NCBI GenBank assembly: GCA_022605955.1
Contig: JAKCOZ010000011.1
Coordinates: forward strand, 7,569,990 to 7,633,989
Direction: 5' to 3'
Origin: Rallus limicola
Taxonomy: Eukaryota; Chordata; Aves; Gruiformes; Rallidae
DNA: 64,000 nucleotides
Below the pieces are notes generated by a model. It made no database searches, had not been told where the DNA came from, and was given only the letters and a program-made list of their open reading frames with translations. Shown piece by piece: positions 1 to 9,660 of the stretch. Each line of letters opens with the position of its first letter. Within the stretch, counting starts at the first letter, position 1. The translations under genes and the position numbers were made by a program.

Positions 1-2190
1 TTAATCAATAAAAGGGTTAATATACCCAAACTGCATATCAGAGATGGTCTAGGGTACATGCCAACTCCTCAGCATGTGCAGGAATCCCATGGGAAAATGT
101 TAGGGGTCTCCATTAAGGGTACTGGACAATCAAGCTCCAGCACTCAGCCCCTGGCACTGTTTAGGTTAACAGTCTAGAAATAGCTGTAAGATACCCCATG
201 GTTTTCTACATGAATTATCAATGCAGCTGTAGACAATATCCCTGATTTGTTAGGGAAAAAAAGTGACAAAATCTGTGTCACTTTCATTTTATCTTTGTTG
301 TTATGAAAGCATGCCTTGGCGTACACTTTGAGCCAAATGGTTTAGTAATTTCAATTAAAGATTTATTTGTATGGAGTTGTGCAGAGAGGAAGTCAGGGGC
401 ATATAATTTGTATCTGGAAGTTCTTTTCCCTGGATCTTCCAAAGAATATTTTTTATCTCCAAAGTCATAAAAGGCATTTTCTGCAAGGAGTACAATTTAT
501 TTATAATATCTGTTATTGAAATAGCCTAAAAACTGGGAGTTGTCAACCATGCAGTCTAGTTTGAACATCCTGTTTCTAATCTGTCTGTCTTAAAAAGTTT
601 AATTGCAAAGGATAGAACTAAATTAAAGATAAACTTCCAATTGCATTCTAGCTATGTGATGTTGTTAGACTCACTGAAAGCAAATTCCAAAATGGCACAG
701 TGTCTATACTATTAATTATACTTTGCTCACAAATATGAGCTTAATTGTCCATATCAAATGGCATCGTCACGTTTAATTATGTAAAATATAAAGCATCACT
801 AATTCATGATATGAACTGAGTTCTTCTGAATATAAGAAATGCCATCTCTGGACCAGCTACAAAACATGCACATCTGCTAAAGTCAAGAATGTCATTTTGG
901 AGATATCCATCACATTCCTTCTCACTGAAAACCAGAGTATGCCAGTGTTTGATGGTCAGCTAGAAATAAACAGGGCAAATCAAGAATTGCATTTGAGTTA
1001 CAAGAAAATATTAGAGGTTGAAATTCAAACAGTTGCAGTGCAGGTAGAGGTACATGTCTGTCTGCGTTCATGGCTCTGTAAGAGTCAGGTTCTTATTATG
1101 AGAAAGAACAAGATAATTATGATTTCTTGCATTATTAGGACTTGCACAGTCCATGATTTCTGGCTCCCAGCCTGATGTTTCTTATGGAAAGGAACAATGT
1201 TTCTCTAAGTGGGTCTGAATGCACCTAATGTACATCCTAGAGAAATCAGCAACTCAAAGGCTGTTGTATCTTCCTTATTCAGTGCAACTGAAAGAAAGTC
1301 TCCACAGGCACCACAGGTCAGGAATAGCTGATCGTACATATTAGAAGCAGATAGAGCATCCTCAGTCCCAGACGCTTCCCCTTTCCTTGTCCTTACCAGG
1401 CAGCCACAGACACACTCAAGTTTCTCAGAGGATTCCCATGCATTCCCCTATGATCCTTGCCACTGGCACACTCCAGATCCATAACTCAGACACTGCTGTT
1501 GCATCTGCTGCTGCTGCACAAGCTGCTGCCTCAGTTAGCTCTGCTCATGAACCTCAAGGAGGTTCTCATATTTTATTCAGGAGTCTTTAATAAAACAGCC
1601 TGGGAGAAGGGAGCAGAAACTGGTATTCCCCAATCATACCTCATGACATGCTTAAAGAATTAAATTTTCTCTTGCTTGTTTTCCCTCTGTCCTGATCAGA
1701 TTTGGGGGTCTGTCTTCACAGTTTCAACTGGAAGGAAATAGGGGGTTCTGCATATGTATTTAGTTACTGGCTAACTGGTTTGAGAAAAAAGAGTTGCTGA
1801 GTCTAAAGATGTCCTCATCCTTGTTGAAAACAATAGCCATCACAGTTCTTGTATAAAAGGCAAACCCCTTTCTCCAAGGCTCAAATGGAAAATCAGACAG
1901 CTGTCTGTATCCAGAAATAAAATTCAGGTGCCTGAATATAACTTTTGTATAAGTACCTACATCTAAAAGACAAGGAGAGGTCTTATCAATATTTCCTTTT
2001 AGAACAACATACTACTGTGAAGTGTCTGTATGTTGCCTCCCACTCTACAGGGAACTGGGATATGTAAAAAAGTTGGCAGTAGATCTCTAGAGTCAGTGAC
2101 TCCATTGCCCGTTTCATGCTTGGCTTTACCTGCTTGCAAACAAACCTCACTTGTGCCTTTAATTGTCCCATGTGCATACTATGTTATAGG
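1..2190. other. Intergenic, no gene recognised
   Basis: This is AT-rich single-copy-looking DNA. Only short open frames occur, and they have no protein-like composition. A short CTG/GCT-rich stretch near 1494-1535 gives small alanine- or leucine-rich frames on the plus strand, which I read as chance. No CR1, LTR or RNA gene is visible. Confidence 0.6.
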
Positions 2191-2385
2191 GAATCACAGA
2201 ATCATAGGGGTTGGAAGGGACCTTGAGAGATCACCGAGTCCAATGCCCTGCCAAAGCAGGTTCCTTAGGACAGGTCACGCAGGGAGGCGTCCAGACGGGT
2301 CTTGAATATCTCCAGAAATGAAGACTCCACACCCCCTTGGGCAGCCTGTTCTAGTGCTCTGTCAAAAGAAAGGAAAGGCCTGGAC
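2191..2385 (-). mobile_element. CR1 LINE 3' fragment
   Basis: The left edge reads gaatcacagaatcatagggg and is followed by ttggaagggacc. This is the reverse complement of the CR1 3' terminus. Further right come the CR1 body phrases on the minus strand for the clustered 'gagtcttcatttctggagat' and 'caggctgcccaa' segments. It is a 5'-truncated, non-coding copy, as is usual for bird CR1. Confidence 0.85.
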
Positions 2386-3398
2386 TTGGAAATGGCAGCC
2401 AAAGAGAAATCAAGTGTTGAAACAGAAACAATGGTCTGGGGGGATCAAAGTATTTGCAGTAGCTCATTCAATAGAACTGCATGGTGCAGTTCTAATCCTA
2501 ATGGATTAGGATTTCCTGAAAAAGCTTGGCATAGTAATCTTGACAAGCTATGATGACAGTCTTGGCAGCAGTTCTGCCAAAGAAAACATCTGGATCATGT
2601 ACAGCACAGATGTGGCCAGAGTTTACAGAAGAAAAAGTGGAAGAAGTGACCACCAGCCAACAAGTCTCAGTAAACAAAAAAATAACTGCTTTATAATTAT
2701 GGCAAAAAGTTTGTCATTAAAGACTCAGAATTTAATTATATTCTTTTCAGCGGCTGCAGGTCTGTTTAGGATTCATAAACATGAAGCAGATAAAGCCTCC
2801 ATTTTATTCCTTAAATCACTAAACCACAGATTACCAGACCCTGGGTGAGTTCAACAGGCAAAGTGCCCTCCATATTTCTCCTCCTTTTACTTGCCCTTCC
2901 TAGGTATTTACTATTTATCCCTTCCAGAGACAATGCTTGTGTTGTGCATGGATTAGCACAGACCAGGGGCAATGACTGATGTTGCAAAGTCTAGACAGAG
3001 CCACTGCTTTTGGAAAGCAGGGAGTTAGCAGTATTAGCCACATGAGTTCAAAAGAACAGTCTCCACTTCATTTACTACCTATAGCTGTGGCCAATAGGTA
3101 CTTGGCTTGGCCCAGAATGGCTATTCTTACGTTTTAAACTTGTGCAAGTCCGTAGAATAATGAGAAACAGGGATGAAATGGAGTCTTATGTCTTACTTAC
3201 TTTAGACTTGTTCCAAGGCAAGATCAGCATCACCTAAACCACTCGACAGATGGCTATTGGACCTGTCATTATTACGCAGTAGTATAATGATGACATTTCT
3301 GCAATCCATTCATTACAAGCTTTCTATGCAGGAAGAATTACACTTGGAAGAAGTTCTGCAGGGGTTCCAAATTGCCTTTTAATTGTTTCTATCAGTGT
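2386..3398. other. Intergenic, only a double palindrome noticed
   Basis: No coding sequence or recognisable repeat family is seen. Two adjoining inverted repeats sit at 2472-2513. The stretch ends at the retroviral target site duplication. Confidence 0.55.
2472..2513. repeat. Two back-to-back inverted repeats
   Basis: The first is a perfect 10-bp stem, tagaactgca, with a 3-base loop and its exact complement (2472-2494). The second, at 2494-2513, is a 20-bp palindrome with one central mismatch (aatcctaatg/gattaggatt). No mobile element is recognised around them. Confidence 0.7.
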
Positions 3399-3403
3399 GT
3401 TCA
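3399..3403. repeat. Target site duplication, left copy (GTTCA)
   Basis: The five bases GTTCA directly precede the left LTR. The same five bases follow the right LTR at 10277-10281. A 5-bp duplication fits ERVL-type integrases. Confidence 0.9.
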
Positions 3404-3994
3404 TGTCGTGGTTTCACCCCGGCTTGGGCCGAGATCCACGCAGCTGCCTGCTCCTTAAAGTAAAAGAGCAGGAGAAAAGGGAAAAAGGGGAGGGGGGGGA
3501 AACAAGGGAAGGGAAAAGGAAGGGGCAAATAACTCCAAAACCAAGAAACTAAGAGGCCCGTGGGTTGGGATAAGGATAGTTTACTAAGAGAACAGAAAAA
3601 ATAAAATATATACAATGCTAACAGGACTATAGAGCAAAAGAATATGAAAATATTGATACACAATGCAGTTTCTCACCGAACCACACAACTCAGGCCGTAC
3701 CACCCAGAGCCGTCCCGGAACCCGACCGTCCCCCAAGACCCTCGCGTCCCGGCCGCTCGCGTCCCGGAACCGCCCCTTCTTCCTCCCATCAGCCCCCCTT
3801 TATCCTGGGCAGGACGTAATTGGCATGGAATATTCTCTTTGGCCCATCTGGGTCACCTGTCCTGGCATTGACTGTCTGACTGCAACTAAAAACATCAGGG
3901 TGTTATCAGCACTGTTTTCATTTTAACTCCCAAACACAGCATTCCATCCGCTGCTACAAATGAAATTAACTCTATCCTGACTGAAACCAGGACA
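3404..3994 (-). repeat. 3' LTR of the endogenous retrovirus
   Basis: The 591-bp LTR starts TGTCCTGG and ends CCACGACA on the minus strand. It looks identical to the right LTR (constant offset 6,282). It contains a CpG-rich block at about 3690-3785 with a direct repeat, ctcgcgtcccgg, at 3741-3752 and 3756-3767. On the minus strand it has a TATATATTTTAT motif (3612-3601) and, about 20 bases further on, AGTAAA (complement of tttact at 3580-3585). AGTAAA is a possible variant poly(A) signal, because the related solo LTR at 16023 keeps the same AGTAAACT...CCTTATCCCAACCCA context. Confidence 0.93.
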
Positions 3995-4010
3995 TTATCC
4001 ACCCCTTATT
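3995..4010 (-). other. Candidate polypurine tract
   Basis: On the minus strand the bases just before the 3' LTR read AATAAGGGGTGGATAA. The position is right for plus-strand priming, but two or three pyrimidines interrupt it, so the exact tract is uncertain. Confidence 0.5.
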
Positions 4011-4491
4011 CCATACCATTTACGTCATGACCAGATCCAACCATTTCTTTTGGGTACAACCAATGTTTCAGACACACATATCTGTATTATTCCCTTAGTC
4101 TATGGATCATTCTTCTGAGTTTTGTTGAGTAAATGATTTAGTCCATGACTTTCAGGCTTCATTCGTTGTAACAGTCTCTCATGGTGTCAGTATGCACCAT
4201 TGGATCGTTGCATACTGCATCTCGGGCTCTCGACCAATGCATCTGACATGGTCCATGGTCATGGTCTGTGAATCAAAAGTGTTCATTTTCAAAGGGGAAG
4301 AGGAAAAAGTTCTTGTGATGGTAGGTCTTAATCCCATCATCGTGGCAGTCTTCCTTCATTGACGTGTATGTTTCCGGCTGTAACTCCATTGGTACAACAC
4401 ACAACAACAATTATATATACAGAAATTAAAGTAATAATGTATATACTGTAATGGGTTATTTAGCACTTATTATAATACAATTTCTACCTTA
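4011..4491. other. Retroviral 3' non-coding region, no env
   Basis: About 480 bp lie between the pol stop and the polypurine tract. No open frame of useful length and no surface or transmembrane glycoprotein features are seen on the element's strand. The element therefore lacks an envelope gene, as ERVL elements usually do. Confidence 0.75.
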
Positions 4492-7400
4492 CTAATTACA
4501 TTGGCTATTCTCACCTAAAATCAAATCCCTTTGAGGTACACATCGAGTTTCTCCATCCTTCTGCATTACCCACCAAGTAGAACCAGGTCCTTGAGCAAAA
4601 ACAATTCCCGACATAGGTTTACCTTTACCTGAAGCAGGGATGACCCAAACTGTCTTCCCTAATATACTTTTCATGTGCACCACTGGGACTCTGTCTCCTT
4701 CTACAGTGCGTGGAAATTTTGACTGGGCAGGGCCAGCCCGATTGGTAGAACCCCTAGAGTTAACTAACCACGTGGCTTTTGCCAAATTTGTATCCCAATG
4801 TTTGAATGTTCCACCACCCATTGCTTTCAGGGTGGTCTTTAAGAGTCCATTATATCGTTCAATTTTCCCAGAGGCTGGTGCATGATAAGGAATGTGGTAC
4901 ACCCATTCAATGCCATGCTCTTTGGCCCAGGTGTCTATGAGAGCATTTCGGAAATGAGTCCCGTTGTCTGACTCGATTCTTTCTGGGGTGCCGTGTCGCC
5001 ATAGGACTTGCCTTTCAAGGCCCAGGATTGTATTCCGGGCAGTAGCATGGGGTACAGGATATGTTTCTAGCCAGCCAGTGGTAGCCTCCACCATTGTAAG
5101 CACATAGCGTTTGCCATGGCGGGTTTGTGGGAGGGTGATGTAATCAATCTGCCAGGCCTCCCCATATTTATATTTCATCCACCGTCCCCCATACCAAAGC
5201 GGCTTCAACCGCTTCGCCTGCTTAATTGCGGCACACGTCTCACATTCATGGATAACTTGTGCAATAGCATCCATGGTTAAGTCCACCCCTCGATCTCGAG
5301 CCCATCTATATGTTGCATCTCTCCCTTGATGACCTGAGGAATCATGAGCCCATCGAGCTATGAATAATTCACCTTTATGTTGCCAGTCTAGATCTACCTG
5401 AGCCACTTCAATCCTAGCAGCCTTATCTACCTGATGGTTGTTTTGATGTTCCTCCATGGCTCGACTCTTAGGTACATGGGCATCAACATGACGTACCTTT
5501 ACAACAAGCCTCTCTAATCGGGTAGCAATGTCTTGCCATAAGTCAGCAGCCCATATGGGTTTGCCTCTACGCTGCCAGTTGTTCTTTTTCCACTGTTGCA
5601 ACCAACCCCACAGGGCATTAGCTACCATCCATGAGTCAGTATAAAGATAGAGCATTGGCCACTTTTCTCTCTCAGCAATGTCCAAGGCCAACTGGATGGC
5701 CTTCACCTCAGCAAATTGGCTTGATTCACCTTTTCCTTCAGTGGCTTCTGCTACTTGTCTGGTAGGACTCCATACAGCAGCTTTCCATCTTCGCTGCCTT
5801 CCCACAAGGCGACAGGAGCCATCGGTGAACAGGGCATATCGCTTCTCATTCTCTGGCAGTTTGTTGTAAGGTGGGGCTTCTTCAGCACGTGTCACCTCCT
5901 CGTCCTCTGGTGACATCCCAAAATCTTTGCCTTCTGGCCAGTCTGTGATCACTTCCACGATTCCTGGGCGATTAGGGTTTCCTATTCGAGCCCGCTGAGT
6001 AATTAGTGCAACCCACTTGCTCCACGTAGCATCAGTTGCATGGTGTGTAGAAGGGACCTTCCCTTTGAACATCCAGCCCAGCACCGGCAGTCGGGGTGCC
6101 AGGAGGAGTTGAGCTTCAGTTCCAATCACTTCTGAAGCGGCTCGAACCCCTTCATAGGCGGCCAGTATTTCCTTTTCTGTTGGAGTATAATTGGCCTCAG
6201 ATCCTTTGTAGGCCCGACTCCAAAACCCCAGTGGTCGACCTCTAGTCTCCCCTTGTGCTTTCTGCCAGAGACTCCAGGTAGGGCCATTCTCCCCGGCTGC
6301 AGTGTAAAGCACATTTTTAACATCTGTCCCTGTCCGGACAGGCCCAAGGGCTACTGCATGGACTATCTCGCGTTTGATCTGTTCAAAGGCTTGCTGCTGC
6401 TCAGGGCCCCATTGGAAATCATTCTTCTTCCGAGTTACGTGGTAGAGTGGGCTCACAATGAGACTGTAGTTTGGGACATGCATTCGCCAAAAACCTATAA
6501 CACCTAAGAAAGCTTGTGTTTCCTTTTTGTTGCTTGGTGGAGACATAGCTGCTATTTTATTGATAATGTCCATTGGGATCTGACGACGCCCATCCTGCCA
6601 TTTTATTCCTAAAAACTGGATTTCTCGGGTAGGCCCCTTGACTTTACTTTGCTTTATAGCAAAACCAGCTTCCAAAAGGATTTGAATTATCCTTTTTCCT
6701 TTCTCAAATACTTCCTCTGCTGTATTGCCCCATACAATGATGTCATCAATATACTGCAGGTGCTCTGGGGCTTCACCCTTTTCCAGTGTGGTCTGGATTA
6801 GTCCATGGCAAATGGTGGGGCTGTGTTTCCACCCCTGGGGCAGACGATTCCACGTGTATTGGATGCCCCTCCAAGTGAAAGCAAATTGTGGCCTGCACTC
6901 TGGCGCCAGTGGTATTGAGAAGAAAGCATTTGCAATGTCAATTGTGGCATACCACTTGGCTGCCTTTGACTCCAATTCATACTGCAGTTCCAGCATGTCT
7001 GGTACAGCAGCACTCATACCTGGAGTGACTTCGTTTAGGCCACGATAATCCACTGTCAGCCTCCACTCTCCATCGGACTTCCGCACTGGCCATATGGGAC
7101 TGTTAAAGGGTGAGCGGGTTCGGCTGATCACCCCTTGACTCTCTAGTTGACGAATCAGCTTATGGATGGGGATCAGGGAATCCCTGTTAGTACGGTATTG
7201 TCTCCTGTGCACCGTCGTTGTAGCAATTGGCACCTGCTGTTCTTCAACCTTCAATAACCCCACAACAGAAGGATCATCAGAGAGTCCAGGCAAGGCACGC
7301 AATTGCTCAGTGCCTTCTGTCTCCAAAGCAGCTATTCCAAAAGCCCACCGGTACCCTTTTGGGTCCTTAAAATAACCTCTACGGAGGTAATCTATACCTA

Positions 7401-7686
7401 AAATGCATGGAGCTTCTGGGCCAGTCACAATTGGGTGTTTCTCCCAGTCCTTCCCAGTTAAGCTCACTTCAGCCTCTAACACAGTCAATTGTTGGGATCC
7501 ACCTGTCACTCCAGAAATGCTGACAGGTTTTGTCCCTACATGATTCGATGGCATTATCGTACACTGGGCACCAGTATCCACCAGAGCCTTGTACTCTTGT
7601 GGGTCTGACATGCCAGGCCATCTGATCCACACAGTCCAATAAACACGGTTATCCCTCTCCTCCACCTGGCTGGAGGCAGGGCCCCT
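4492..7686 (-). CDS. Retroviral Pol: protease, RT, RNase H, integrase
   Basis: This frame follows gag in the same reading frame, directly after an amber codon. It probably has no start of its own and is made as a Gag-Pol fusion. Numbering from the GTG at 7665 (1,057 residues) gives the following. Aspartic protease has DTGA at 30-33. Reverse transcriptase spans about 155-430 with catalytic D243 in TIDIANAFF, LPQGW at 275-279 and YIDD at 305-308. RNase H spans about 608-752 with D615 (FTDGS), E653, D677 (YTDS) and D747. Integrase starts near 768 with zinc site H774/H779/C808/C811 and core D841, D900, E936, a D,D-35-E spacing. It ends with a basic C-terminal domain. All catalytic residues are present, and no stop or frameshift is seen. 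There is no dUTPase. The product would copy and insert the element's RNA inside the host cell. Confidence 0.93.
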   Translation of the reverse strand, partial: RGPASSQVEERDNRVYWTVWIRWPGMSDPQEYKALVDTGAQCTIMPSNHVGTKPVSISGVTGGSQQLTVLEAEVSLTGKDWEKHPIVTGPEAPCILGIDYLRRGYFKDPKGYRWAFGIAALETEGTEQLRALPGLSDDPSVVGLLKVEEQQVPIATTTVHRRQYRTNRDSLIPIHKLIRQLESQGVISRTRSPFNSPIWPVRKSDGEWRLTVDYRGLNEVTPGMSAAVPDMLELQYELESKAAKWYATIDIANAFFSIPLAPECRPQFAFTWRGIQYTWNRLPQGWKHSPTICHGLIQTTLEKGEAPEHLQYIDDIIVWGNTAEEVFEKGKRIIQILLEAGFAIKQSKVKGPTREIQFLGIKWQDGRRQIPMDIINKIAAMSPPSNKKETQAFLGVIGFWRMHVPNYSLIVSPLYHVTRKKNDFQWGPEQQQAFEQIKREIVHAVALGPVRTGTDVKNVLYTAAGENGPTWSLWQKAQGETRGRPLGFWSRAYKGSEANYTPTEKEILAAYEGVRAASEVIGTEAQLLLAPRLPVLGWMFKGKVPSTHHATDATWSKWVALITQRARIGNPNRPGIVEVITDWPEGKDFGMSPEDEEVTRAEEAPPYNKLPENEKRYALFTDGSCRLVGRQRRWKAAVWSPTRQVAEATEGKGESSQFAEVKAIQLALDIAEREKWPMLYLYTDSWMVANALWGWLQQWKKNNWQRRGKPIWAADLWQDIATRLERLVVKVRHVDAHVPKSRAMEEHQNNHQVDKAARIEVAQVDLDWQHKGELFIARWAHDSSGHQGRDATYRWARDRGVDLTMDAIAQVIHECETCAAIKQAKRLKPLWYGGRWMKYKYGEAWQIDYITLPQTRHGKRYVLTMVEATTGWLETYPVPHATARNTILGLERQVLWRHGTPERIESDNGTHFRNALIDTWAKEHGIEWVYHIPYHAPASGKIERYNGLLKTTLKAMGGGTFKHWDTNLAKATWLVNSRGSTNRAGPAQSKFPRTVEGDRVPVVHMKSILGKTVWVIPASGKGKPMSGIVFAQGPGSTWWVMQKDGETRCVPQRDLILGENSQCN

Positions 7687-7689
7687 CTA
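7687..7689 (-). promoter_or_regulatory. Amber codon between gag and pol (candidate readthrough site)
   Basis: Gag ends CAACAATAG, and the next bases (AGGGGCCC...) continue the same frame into protease without another stop. This is the layout of retroviruses that make Gag-Pol by stop-codon suppression, such as gammaretroviruses. A recent point mutation in a fused frame is the alternative. Confidence 0.6.
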
Positions 7690-9567
7690 TTGTTGCTGAT
7701 CGTATTGGCTGCTCACTGGTGCAGCCTTCTTCCTGACAACATTGCGTTGTGCGATTCTTTTACCTCGAAGCTCATCTACTCGTGCCTGGAGGGCTGAGGT
7801 GGGCTGCATATGCCACTTCCTCATGTCCTCACCATGGTCACGCAGGTAAGACCACAGCTGCCCTCGCACCGTGTCTCGTGGTGTGTACCTTCTGTATCCT
7901 CCCTTCTGGGATGATGGACGCTTTCTCCTAGTAGCTGCAACATTGCCCCAATGTTGGTCAAATCGTTTGACCAGTTTCTCTACCGCTGCGATCATAGAGT
8001 GGGAAACATTGTTCTCATATTTCCGGAGTCGCCAGGACACTTGTTCTACAGTTGGTGGATATGCATCCTCCCAGTCTATTGATGCTAGTGAATTGGTGTG
8101 CCCTGCTGGTGCACTTCGTACAACCTTACGCCACATATCTGGGGTGCATATAACTTCATCAGGATCAGAAGGATTCTGTGTATTGTCCAGATCATAATAA
8201 ATGATCTCCCGTACAGCTAATTCTCTCAGGTACTGGATAACAGCCTCTATGCTGTTACACTTGGGTGAGTGACATGTAATATATTCCTTTATGGGATACC
8301 TTTCCTCCACACTTGACAGTAGTCGCCTCCAGAGGCTGAGGATTTCTGGCTTTTTCCCAATTTCCTTGTCAATGCCTCCTTCTCTAGCTAGGGATCCCAA
8401 CTGCTTGGCCTCCCTGCCATCTAATTCCAGACTACTGGCCCCTAGATCCCAGCATCGGAGCAACCAGGTGATGATGTGCTCACCTGGGCGGCGGCTGAAA
8501 TCTTTTCGAACCTCACGCAGCTCACTCAGGGTCAGGGATCGTGTGACAATCTCTGGCCCTGCTCCATCCTGAGATGCCTGAGATGGCCCTGCTCCATCCT
8601 GACATGCTCCAGATGGCCCTGCTTCATCATCATCATCCTTCACTACACGAACTGATTTCTTTGTGTGTTTCCTCTTTTGTACGGGAGCAACAGACACTGG
8701 CGGGGGTTGGTTTTTTGTTTTATCAGCAGTATCTGCTGTAGGGGTGGCAGTAGCTGCAGCATTGGTTGGACTAGTGGCAGTAGCCACAGTGCTAGTCACA
8801 GAAGTTACAGTGGCTGCAGTGCCAGTCATAGGGGTTGCAGCAGCTGCAGCATTGGTTGGACTAGTTGCAGTAGCCACAGTACTAGTCACAGAAGTTACAG
8901 TAGCTGCAGTGCCAGTCATAGGGGTTGCCGCAGCTGCAGTCTTTGCTGGTTTGTTTTCATTCCTTTCCCTCTGACAGTGCTGACAGTACTGCCTGTTATC
9001 AAGCAGTGTTTTGTAAATAGTGGCCAGGGCCCAGCACAGTGCAGTAAGGTGTGCTTCTCTGGTAAACTTACAGCAATTCCTTTTCAGATATGCAGTAACT
9101 TTACCAGGGTCCTGTAACTGCTCAGGAGTGAAACTCCAAGCCATTGGGAGTGAGAAAGTACCTAGGTACCTGCCCATGCTCTGCCACATGCCCTGCCACT
9201 CATGTTTATCTGGCCTCGCAGAAAACTCTTGAGTGGTATTCATAAACCTCTGCTTAATATTTGACAACAACTGAACCATCTGCACCAAAGCTAAAAACAA
9301 CAAAATGCTAGTTTGAATATCCCAGGGATATTGGAAGTTTTTAAAAACTGCTAGCAGAGTTGTTGTATTTAGCCCAAAGGAAAAGAAAGCAGTACTCCCA
9401 CCATACCAGCTGCCGTTTTTAAACCCACCCTGTCCATAAAATGAACAGGGCAGCAAGATTTCATATAAATACCAGCACAAGTTCACAATCCTCGATATTC
9501 CTGTATCATAGACTGTTATCATAAAATACAAGAACAAGAGACATAGGAATAAATAACACAGCATCAT
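7687..9567 (-). CDS. Retroviral Gag, 626 residues, unusual N terminus
   Basis: I start at the first ATG in the frame (9567, A at -3), about 94 bases past the primer site. The frame is open another 7 codons upstream, but without ATG. Residues 2-20, about 28-41 and 86-101 are strongly hydrophobic, which is odd for a Gag. A Thr/Ala/Val-rich linker (about 208-282) contains a 30-residue unit repeated twice. An acidic stretch (DDDDEAGPSG, 311-320) and two QDGAGP copies follow. The helical region from about 340 to 540 is the likely capsid. The C terminus is basic (ATRRKRP...GGYRRYTPRD). I see no CCHC zinc knuckle; the only nearby pattern is CQHC at 195-198. The frame ends at TAG (7687-7689), continuous with pol. 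Gag identity rests on position and general character rather than on a diagnostic motif. Confidence 0.85.
   Translation of the reverse strand: MMLCYLFLCLLFLYFMITVYDTGISRIVNLCWYLYEILLPCSFYGQGGFKNGSWYGGSTAFFSFGLNTTTLLAVFKNFQYPWDIQTSILLFLALVQMVQLLSNIKQRFMNTTQEFSARPDKHEWQGMWQSMGRYLGTFSLPMAWSFTPEQLQDPGKVTAYLKRNCCKFTREAHLTALCWALATIYKTLLDNRQYCQHCQRERNENKPAKTAAAATPMTGTAATVTSVTSTVATATSPTNAAAAATPMTGTAATVTSVTSTVATATSPTNAAATATPTADTADKTKNQPPPVSVAPVQKRKHTKKSVRVVKDDDDEAGPSGACQDGAGPSQASQDGAGPEIVTRSLTLSELREVRKDFSRRPGEHIITWLLRCWDLGASSLELDGREAKQLGSLAREGGIDKEIGKKPEILSLWRRLLSSVEERYPIKEYITCHSPKCNSIEAVIQYLRELAVREIIYYDLDNTQNPSDPDEVICTPDMWRKVVRSAPAGHTNSLASIDWEDAYPPTVEQVSWRLRKYENNVSHSMIAAVEKLVKRFDQHWGNVAATRRKRPSSQKGGYRRYTPRDTVRGQLWSYLRDHGEDMRKWHMQPTSALQARVDELRGKRIAQRNVVRKKAAPVSSQYDQQQ
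8741..8940 (-). repeat. In-frame 90-bp tandem repeat in gag
   Basis: Units at 8741-8830 and 8831-8920 are nearly identical. A partial third unit (8921-8940) follows. They encode a Thr/Ala/Val/Ser-rich 30-residue unit beginning ATPMTG. Length is a multiple of three, so the frame is kept. Confidence 0.9.
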
Positions 9568-9660
9568 GATCGGAGACTGCTTAAACAACAGTACTTATCA
9601 CAACTTTGTCTTAATTGCAATCGCGTCAGGGTCAGATCTACCGTTATCCCAACCTTTCGG

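Noticed and set aside
1494..1535. CTG/GCT-rich run as a polyglutamine or polyalanine exon
   Set aside because: Too short, with no supporting splice signals or protein-like flanks.
3379..3926. Short open frames inside the LTRs (repeated at 9598-10208)
   Set aside because: The same frames occur in both LTRs simply because the LTRs are identical, and they look non-coding.
4011..4491. Search for an envelope or accessory gene after pol
   Set aside because: No open frame of useful length on the element's strand.
8663..9117. Repetitive plus-strand frames opposite gag (Val/Ala-rich, Ser/Cys-rich)
   Set aside because: These are antisense shadows of the Thr/Ala-rich tandem repeat in gag.
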